DNA of 19,584 nt from Alphaproteobacteria bacterium (GTDB taxonomy: Bacteria; Pseudomonadota; Alphaproteobacteria; UBA6615). The stretch is taken from assembly GCA_030831135.1 (NCBI GenBank), contig JAURLR010000034.1:1-19584 (forward strand), read 5' to 3'. Below, piece by piece: positions 15,198 through 19,584 of this stretch (within the stretch, counting starts at the first letter, position 1; every line of letters begins with the position of its first letter). The translations under genes and the position numbers were made by a program. The notes under the pieces were generated by a model. The model worked only from the letters and a program-made list of their open reading frames with translations, was not told where the DNA came from and did not search any database.

Positions 15198-16037
15198 ATG
15201 AGCGCACCGTCGCAAACCCGCCGTATCAGCGTGCCGGAGCTCCGCGCCCGAAAGGGCGGCGAGCCGATTGTCAGCCTCACAGCCTATACCGCGCCCATGG
15301 CACGGATGCTCGATCCGCATGTGGATTTCCTGCTGGTCGGGGATTCCCTCGGTATGGTCGTCTACGGCTTTGAGTCCACCCTGCCCGTCACTCTGGACAT
15401 GATGATTGCCCATGGTGCGGCTGTTGTCCGCGGCAGCTCCCACGCCTGTATCGTCGTCGATATGCCGTTCAGCACCTATGAAGCCTCGCCCGAGGAGGCT
15501 TATCGATCGGCCGCTCGGGTTCTGGCGGAAACCGGGTGCGCGGCGGTAAAGCTGGAGGGCGGCGTGACAATAGCGCCAACCATCGCCTTCCTGACCGCAC
15601 GCGGCATTCCGGTGCTGGCCCATATCGGCCTGACCCCCCAATCGGTGAATGCCTTTGGCGGGTTCCGCGTTCAGGGACGCGGGGAAGCCCACGCCGCCGC
15701 TGTCCGCGCCGATGCCCGCGCCGTCGAGGATGCCGGGGCCTTCGGCATCGTTATCGAGGGTGTCCCCGAGCCACTGGCCCGCGTGATAACCAAAGAAACA
15801 AACATCCCGACCATTGGCATTGGTGCGTCGCCGGCCTGTGACGGACAGGTGCTGGTAACCGAGGACATGATCGGCATGTTCGGCAGCTTCACGCCAAAAT
15901 TTGCCAAGCGCTACGCCGAACTCGGTGAGCAGCTTGAGGCGATCGCTGCCGATTATGCACGTGAGGTGCGCGCGCGCAGTTTCCCGGGGCCCGAGCATTG
16001 TTTTGCTGCCGAGCCGGCCAAACCCCGGGACCAGTAA
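15198..16037 (+). CDS. panB: 3-methyl-2-oxobutanoate hydroxymethyltransferase
   Basis: First committed step of pantothenate synthesis: transfers a hydroxymethyl group from methylenetetrahydrofolate to 2-oxoisovalerate to give ketopantoate. The 279-residue product is full length. Magnesium ligands are visible as Asp49 (LVGDSLGM), Asp88 (VVDMPF) and Glu120 (KLEGG); Glu188 in IEGVP is the likely catalytic base. [21 protein letters not shown] and [18 protein letters not shown] are diagnostic. I chose the ATG at 15198 because the frame upstream runs through the palindrome region and the family starts just before the [12 protein letters not shown] segment. panC starts 14 bp after the stop, so the two form an operon. 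Confidence 0.96.
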   Translation: MSAPSQTRRISVPELRARKGGEPIVSLTAYTAPMARMLDPHVDFLLVGDSLGMVVYGFESTLPVTLDMMIAHGAAVVRGSSHACIVVDMPFSTYEASPEEAYRSAARVLAETGCAAVKLEGGVTIAPTIAFLTARGIPVLAHIGLTPQSVNAFGGFRVQGRGEAHAAAVRADARAVEDAGAFGIVIEGVPEPLARVITKETNIPTIGIGASPACDGQVLVTEDMIGMFGSFTPKFAKRYAELGEQLEAIAADYAREVRARSFPGPEHCFAAEPAKPRDQ

Positions 16038-16051
16038 CGGAACCCCACACC

Positions 16052-16900
16052 ATGTCCGATCTCAAGATCGTCCGTACCATTCCCGAACTGCGGGCCGTCG
16101 TCGCCGAATGGCGGCGCAATGGGCAAAGCATTGCCCTGGTGCCGACCATGGGCGCGCTCCACGAAGCCCACATGACACTGATGCGCGAAGCCCGAAACCG
16201 CGCGGACCGGGTCGTGGTGACGATCTTCGTGAACCCAACCCAGTTCGCAGCCCATGAAGACCTGTCAACCTACCCGCGCCGCGAAGCGCAGGATATCGCA
16301 AGTCTGCGCGCCGATGGGATCGACCTTCTGTTCGCACCCGATGAGAGCGAAGTCTATCCCGAAGGGTTTGCCACAACCGTGACTGTTGCCGGTGTCAGCG
16401 AAGGATTGTGTGGCGATCATCGCCCAGGACATTTCGCCGGGGTGGCCACCGTGGTGACCAAGCTTCTGCTCCAGACCCTGCCCGATCTAGCCCTGTTTGG
16501 TGAGAAGGATTACCAGCAACTCCAGGTCATCCGGACGCTGACCCGTGATCTCGACATTCCGGTCGACATTCTCGGAATCCCCACCGTGCGCGAGCCCGAC
16601 GGGCTTGCGATGTCATCCCGCAATGTTCATCTCGACCCGGACCAGCGGGCATTGGCGCCCCGATTGCACCAGACCATGACGGACGCCGCGGCACAGATTT
16701 CTGCCGGGGCCGAGATCGGACCCGTTTGCGCGGCGGCAACAGAACAGCTTCTGGCGGCGGGTTTCGGGCCGGTCGAGTATTTCGAGGTCCGTGATGCCGA
16801 GACCCTTCAACCAGCCCTCGACCCGAAGCGCCCCCGGCGCCTGCTGAGCGCGGCCTGGCTGGGCGCCACCCGCCTGATCGACAACATCGCAATTCAATAG
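16052..16900 (+). CDS. panC: Pantothenate synthetase
   Basis: ATP-dependent ligase joining pantoate and beta-alanine to make pantothenate, the coenzyme A precursor. The 282-residue length is normal. Visible motifs: LVPTMGALHEAH (29-40, the HIGH-like nucleotide motif), FVNPTQF, the segment GLCGDHRPGHFAGVATVVTKLL, FGEKDYQQLQVIR (149-161) and MSSRN (187-191, KMSKS-like). The nucleotide motif reads HEAH where most homologues have HEGH or HAGH; both histidines are retained, so activity is expected. The ATG at 16052 is preferred over an upstream frame extension into panB. It sits 14 bp after panB. No hairpin terminator is evident right after the stop. Confidence 0.96.
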   Translation: MSDLKIVRTIPELRAVVAEWRRNGQSIALVPTMGALHEAHMTLMREARNRADRVVVTIFVNPTQFAAHEDLSTYPRREAQDIASLRADGIDLLFAPDESEVYPEGFATTVTVAGVSEGLCGDHRPGHFAGVATVVTKLLLQTLPDLALFGEKDYQQLQVIRTLTRDLDIPVDILGIPTVREPDGLAMSSRNVHLDPDQRALAPRLHQTMTDAAAQISAGAEIGPVCAAATEQLLAAGFGPVEYFEVRDAETLQPALDPKRPRRLLSAAWLGATRLIDNIAIQ

Positions 16901-16969
16901 AGCCTCGGATCTGGAGGAATTAATCGACCCTGTCGCGCAACAGGTCAGGCAGATGGTTGCGTCACATGC

Positions 16970-16988
16970 ATTTGTGCATTGCACAAAT
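16970..16988. promoter_or_regulatory. Perfect 19-bp palindrome, second TTGTGC-N3-GCACAA site
   Basis: ATTTGTGC, spacer ATT, and GCACAAAT form a perfect dyad with 8-bp arms. The core (16972-16986) has the same arms and the same 3-bp spacing as the site before panB. It lies 107 bp before the start of the small protein gene and 70 bp after the panC stop, so it most likely serves the small gene. Confidence 0.55.
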
Positions 16989-17023
16989 TGCAGGTTCAAA
17001 TCCCTGAGTTACGGTCCATATGT

Positions 17024-17051
17024 TTATTGTGCGCTGCAACAAAAACAATAA
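17024..17051. promoter_or_regulatory. Inverted repeat TTATTGT...ACAATAA with an embedded degenerate TTGTGC site
   Basis: TTATTGT (17024-17030) and ACAATAA (17045-17051) are perfect 7-bp arms 14 bp apart. Overlapping them, TTGTGC at 17027-17032 followed by GCT and GCAACA is a degraded copy of the TTGTGC-N3-GCACAA site 55 bp upstream. Both lie in the leader region of the 60-residue gene. Confidence 0.4.
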
Positions 17052-17094
17052 GGCGCATGGAGGTGATGCCGTCACACAACCGACGGAGTCATTG

Positions 17095-17277
17095 ATGAAT
17101 ACCTCGACCCAGAACACAACCAATCCCGGCTTCTCACCTGAAGAACTCCGCGCTGCCATTCGCGCTGGCGAGGAGCTTCGCTCAGAGACGATCTATCAGG
17201 CGTTTTCCGCAGCATTCAGATATCTGAAGCAGGTTCCCTCCCGCCTGCACCTGACCGGAACGCACCGCCACGCTTAG
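17095..17277 (+). CDS. Small 60-residue protein of unknown function
   Basis: I do not recognise this protein. The ATG at 17095 has a GGAG ribosome binding site about 6-7 bases upstream, and the product is 60 residues: a polar Asn/Thr-rich start (MNTSTQNTTNPG), then a mostly helical amphipathic stretch (SPEELRAAIRAGEELRSETIYQAFSAAFRYLKQ, about 14-46), and a basic, His-containing tail. There is no signal peptide or transmembrane segment. The frame is open back to an ATG at 17020, but that region carries regulatory-looking repeats. The gene stands alone between panC and a strong bidirectional terminator, with two TTGTGC-type sites upstream, all of which argue that it is a real, independently regulated gene. 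Confidence 0.65.
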   Translation: MNTSTQNTTNPGFSPEELRAAIRAGEELRSETIYQAFSAAFRYLKQVPSRLHLTGTHRHA

Positions 17278-17311
17278 TTTGGCGGGATCCGGTTTCCGGA
17301 CACCTGAACGT

Positions 17312-17345
17312 AAAACGGGGCCGACATCACAGTCGGCCCCGTTTT
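17312..17345. terminator. Strong bidirectional terminator between the small gene and the TauD-family gene
   Basis: AAAACGGGGCCGAC (17312-17325) and GTCGGCCCCGTTTT (17332-17345) form a perfect 14-bp stem with the loop ATCACA. The A-run on one side and T-run on the other make it a rho-independent terminator in both directions, between stops at 17277 (+) and 17367 (-). Confidence 0.93.
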
Positions 17346-17366
17346 CGTGTTCACATGCAGGCCCGG

Positions 17367-18230
17367 TCAGGCGTGTGGCACATCGCCCTGAATGATGATC
17401 CGGTGCATCAGCCGGTGTTCGGAATAGTCGAACAGGGCGTAATGCAGCGAGGTCCGGTTGTCCCAGATCGCCAGATCGTTCTCCCGCCATTTGTGGCGGT
17501 ACTGGAATTCCGGCGTGCGCAGGTGATCAAACAGATAGCGCAGCAGGTAATCGCTTTCACGCCGGTCCATGTCCTTGATGAAGGTCGTCATGGACTCGTT
17601 GACAAAAAGCCCGCGCTTTCCATTGTCCGGGTTCGTCCGCACAACCGGGTGCAGGGCCGGGACGTAGCTGGCGCGCTTGTCACGAATATAGTCGGTGCCC
17701 TTCTCGCCCGCATACATTTCCGGGCGCACGTGTTCACCATAGGGCCGATAGGAATCGTGATAGGCGAAAAGACCCTCGATATGAGCCTGCATGCGGTCTG
17801 ACAACGCCTCGTAAGCGGCAACCGCATTCACCCAGATCGTGTCTCCACCACCATCGGGTATGTCCCGGGCATACAGCAAGGTGCCCCAGGTCGGCCGTTC
17901 GGTTCCGGCGAAATCGGTGTGCCACAGATCGCGGGTGACATGGGGCGGGTTGTCCGAGTCATATTCCAGAATGTCGATCTCGGGATAGTCCTCGTCTTTC
18001 TCGAACGCGGATACCGATGAAGGCTGCACGCCTCCGAAGCGACGCGACAGGGCGATGTGCTGTTCGGGCGTCAGATTCTGGTTGCGGAAGACGACAACCA
18101 CCCGGTCCACAACGGCACGGTGAATTTCGTCGAATTGCCGGTTGGTCAGATCCTGCGACAGATCAAGGCCTTCGATCACCGCACCGCAGGCCGGCGACAT
18201 TTCGGTGACGTCGATGGTTTCGTAGTTCAT
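17367..18230 (-). CDS. TauD/TfdA-family Fe(II)/2-oxoglutarate-dependent dioxygenase
   Basis: Non-heme iron dioxygenase of 287 residues. Iron ligands follow the HxD...H pattern: His104 and Asp106 in LWHTDFAG, and His276 in RLMHRIII; the adjacent arginines and HPVVRTNP with LFVN match the 2-oxoglutarate-binding region of the family. FRNQNLTPEQHIALSRRFG is the typical N-terminal signature. Members hydroxylate taurine, other sulfonates, 2,4-D or alkyl sulfates; sequence alone does not tell which. The ATG at 18230 has a good GGAGGAA ribosome binding site, so I reject the longer frame from 18293. It lies downstream of hinT with an 81-bp gap containing a small AT-rich dyad, so it may have its own promoter. 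No sulfonate transporter is nearby. Confidence 0.9.
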   Translation of the reverse strand: MNYETIDVTEMSPACGAVIEGLDLSQDLTNRQFDEIHRAVVDRVVVVFRNQNLTPEQHIALSRRFGGVQPSSVSAFEKDEDYPEIDILEYDSDNPPHVTRDLWHTDFAGTERPTWGTLLYARDIPDGGGDTIWVNAVAAYEALSDRMQAHIEGLFAYHDSYRPYGEHVRPEMYAGEKGTDYIRDKRASYVPALHPVVRTNPDNGKRGLFVNESMTTFIKDMDRRESDYLLRYLFDHLRTPEFQYRHKWRENDLAIWDNRTSLHYALFDYSEHRLMHRIIIQGDVPHA

Positions 18231-18248
18231 TTCGTTCCTCCGATTTCC

Positions 18249-18261
18249 ACAAATATTTTGT
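18249..18261. promoter_or_regulatory. AT-rich dyad ACAAA-N3-TTTGT before the dioxygenase gene
   Basis: Perfect 5-bp arms with a 3-bp spacer, 18 bp upstream of the TauD-family ATG and just before its ribosome binding site. It stands out against the GC-rich surroundings and could be a repressor site. Short arms leave chance open. Confidence 0.3.
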
Positions 18262-18311
18262 AGAATAGGACGCGGCCGGGCAAGGGCATTCATGCGCAGA
18301 TCATGGATGCG

Positions 18312-18677
18312 TCAGCCGGCGGGCCGGATCATGCCCCCCAGGACCCGCCCGGCGCAGATATGGACATGGAAATGGGGCACTTCCTGGCCGCCATGGACGC
18401 CGGTATTGGCAATCATACGGTAGCCGGGTTCCGCGACGCCCAATGCACGGGCCACATGCCCGACCGCGCGGAAAAACCCGGTCAACTCGGCATCGCTGGC
18501 TTTGGCTGTGAAGTCATCATTGGAGACATAGGCCCCTTTGGGAATCACAAGCACATGTGTCGGAGATTGCGGATTGATGTCGTGAAAGGCGAGCGCGTGG
18601 TCGTCTTCGTAAACCTTGTTGCACGGAATTTCGCCGCGCAGGATTTTTGCAAAGATGTTCTCGCGATCATAAGCCAT
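18312..18677 (-). CDS. hinT: HIT family protein, HinT-type purine nucleoside phosphoramidase
   Basis: Small cytoplasmic nucleotide-binding hydrolase of 121 residues that cleaves adenosine phosphoramidates. The HIT triad HxHxH is at His102, His104 and His106 (PHFHVHI), with His104 the nucleophile. FAKILRGEIPCNKVYEDD, AFHDINPQSPTHVLVIPK and NTGVHGGQEV are the standard HinT segments. The ATG at 18677 follows the hisE stop with 2 bp between, and GGAAGAAA within the end of hisE serves as ribosome binding site. hisE-hinT linkage is common in alphaproteobacteria and suggests simple cotranscription with the histidine genes. Confidence 0.94.
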   Translation of the reverse strand: MAYDRENIFAKILRGEIPCNKVYEDDHALAFHDINPQSPTHVLVIPKGAYVSNDDFTAKASDAELTGFFRAVGHVARALGVAEPGYRMIANTGVHGGQEVPHFHVHICAGRVLGGMIRPAG

Positions 18678-18679
18678 GA

Positions 18680-19012
18680 CTATTTCTTCCGGTCTGCCTT
18701 TTCCTTCAATCCTGATACGCCCTTGCGTTCGGCGAGCCTGGCCCAGACGTCTTCAGGCCGCACCCCGGCGTCAGCCCAGAGAACACAGAGATGGTACAGC
18801 AGGTCCGCGCTTTCCGAAGCGAGTTCTTTGGGCCCCTCATCGAGAGCCGCGATGACGGTTTCCACGGCTTCCTCACCCACCTTCTGAGCAATTTTCCGCG
18901 TCCCTTTGTCGAAAAGACGCGCCGTGTAGGACGCATCGGGATCCGTCCCGCGCCGGGATACGATAACCGCATACAGCGCGTCGATGATCTCGCCTGTTCT
19001 CGAGTCTGTCAT
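18680..19012 (-). CDS. hisE: Phosphoribosyl-ATP pyrophosphatase
   Basis: Second step of histidine synthesis: hydrolyses phosphoribosyl-ATP to phosphoribosyl-AMP. The 110-residue product is a stand-alone HisE, not fused to HisI. The MazG-like all-alpha motifs are visible: [30 protein letters not shown] (about 28-57), carrying the metal-binding acidic residues of GEEAVE, and [13 protein letters not shown] with the second acidic helix. The ATG overlaps the hisF stop by 4 bp (ATGA), and hinT starts 2 bp after its stop, so translation is coupled along hisF-hisE-hinT. Confidence 0.95.
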   Translation of the reverse strand: MTDSRTGEIIDALYAVIVSRRGTDPDASYTARLFDKGTRKIAQKVGEEAVETVIAALDEGPKELASESADLLYHLCVLWADAGVRPEDVWARLAERKGVSGLKEKADRKK

Positions 19013-19584
19013 TCCTGAATCTCCCCCGGGGTGGTCTCCGCCACAAGTCGCACCGGCACCCCGGCCCCATGCATATGGGATTTTGCTTCGCCGATCGAGT
19101 GTTCACCGAAGTGAAAAATCGAGGCTGCCAGGACGGCGGACGCATGCCCGTCACGAGCGCCCTCGACCAGATGATCGAGCGTTCCGACGCCGCCCGAAGC
19201 GATCACGGGAATCCTGATCGCGTCCGAAAGTGCGCGGGTCAGCGCGACATCGAAACCCGATTTGGTGCCATCCTTGTCCATGGAGGTCAGCAGGATTTCA
19301 CCCGCGCCATAGGCTTCCATGCGCCGGGCCCATTCGATGGCATTAAGGCCCGTCGGGTTGCGGCCGCCATGGGTGAATACCTCCCAATGGTTTTCGCCCG
19401 TGGCCTTGGCATCAATGGCAACAACGATGCACTGGCTGCCGAATTTCTCCGCCGCCTCACGCACGAATTCCGGATTGTTGACGGCCGCCGTGTTGATCGA
19501 AACCTTGTCGGCACCCGCGAGAAGCAGCTTGCGAATATCCTCGACCGTGCGCACGCCCCCACCCACCGTCAGGGGCATGAAACA
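19009..19584 (-). CDS. hisF: Imidazole glycerol phosphate synthase, cyclase subunit (5' end outside window)
   Basis: Cyclase half of the HisF-HisH enzyme, which makes imidazole glycerol phosphate and AICAR in histidine synthesis. The frame is open to the window edge; 191 residues are visible against about 255 for the family, so the N-terminus with the first catalytic Asp is missing. (Beta/alpha)8-barrel landmarks are present: [37 protein letters not shown] carrying the second catalytic Asp, [28 protein letters not shown] and [11 protein letters not shown]. Other his genes presumably lie upstream beyond the edge. Confidence 0.96.
   Translation of the reverse strand, partial: CFMPLTVGGGVRTVEDIRKLLLAGADKVSINTAAVNNPEFVREAAEKFGSQCIVVAIDAKATGENHWEVFTHGGRNPTGLNAIEWARRMEAYGAGEILLTSMDKDGTKSGFDVALTRALSDAIRIPVIASGGVGTLDHLVEGARDGHASAVLAASIFHFGEHSIGEAKSHMHGAGVPVRLVAETTPGEIQE

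Noticed and set aside
16940..17018. A tRNA gene between panC and the small gene
   Set aside because: A T-arm-like box and CCA are present, but the spacing is off by one base, the T-stem is imperfect and no acceptor 5' strand or convincing D and anticodon arms can be folded.
17020..17094. Start of the small protein at the ATG at 17020, giving 85 residues
   Set aside because: No ribosome binding site there, and the extension runs through an inverted repeat and operator-like DNA; the ATG at 17095 has a good GGAG site.

Overview
The window looks like chromosomal DNA from a GC-rich alphaproteobacterium. The evidence is the dense packing with many 1-11 bp gene overlaps, GTG and TTG starts, and alphaproteobacterial gene orders (rph-rdgB-hemW, rsmI-yraN...gshB, hisF-hisE-hinT). 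There is no integrase, transposase, CRISPR array, rRNA or intact tRNA. No stretch over 300 bases lacks a gene.

Layout. (1) 1-2272, + strand: 3' part of rph, then rdgB and hemW (RNA 3'-end trimming, nucleotide-pool cleaning, heme trafficking). (2) 2262-7482: an LpoA-like lipoprotein on the - strand lies head to head with rsmI; rsmI is followed on + by yraN, a BON-domain lipoprotein (DolP/YraP type), a SirB1-like protein and gshB. These are the neighbours of the E. coli yraL-yraM-yraN-yraP region, rearranged. (3) 7549-8629, - strand: a two-gene periplasmic c-type cytochrome unit, a class I cytochrome c and a cytochrome P460-family protein. (4) 8771-10355: a divergent pair, a VOC (extradiol-dioxygenase-like) protein and an amidohydrolase of the LigI/AMH2 type. 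(5) 10367-13656: an unrecognised 150-residue protein, a small lipoprotein ORF, and a tightly coupled - strand operon of a RimB-like DTG protease, RimK and an AstE/AspA-type zinc hydrolase. The hydrolase gene has apparently lost its normal 3' end. (6) 13848-16900, + strand: an SCP2-type thiolase, then panB and panC (pantothenate synthesis). (7) 17095-17277: a 60-residue small protein with an ornate upstream region and a strong terminator. (8) 17367-19584, - strand: 5'-truncated hisF, hisE, hinT and a TauD-family dioxygenase.

Most of this is ordinary housekeeping DNA. The parts that deserve a second look are: the three-gene RimB-RimK-hydrolase operon, a plausible write/erase system for glutamate tails on ribosomal protein S6 with a third, less understood enzyme; the run-on 3' end of that hydrolase facing a small lipoprotein; two identical TTGTGC-N3-GCACAA palindromes, one before panB and one before the small gene; and a one-turn direct repeat upstream of the cytochrome pair.
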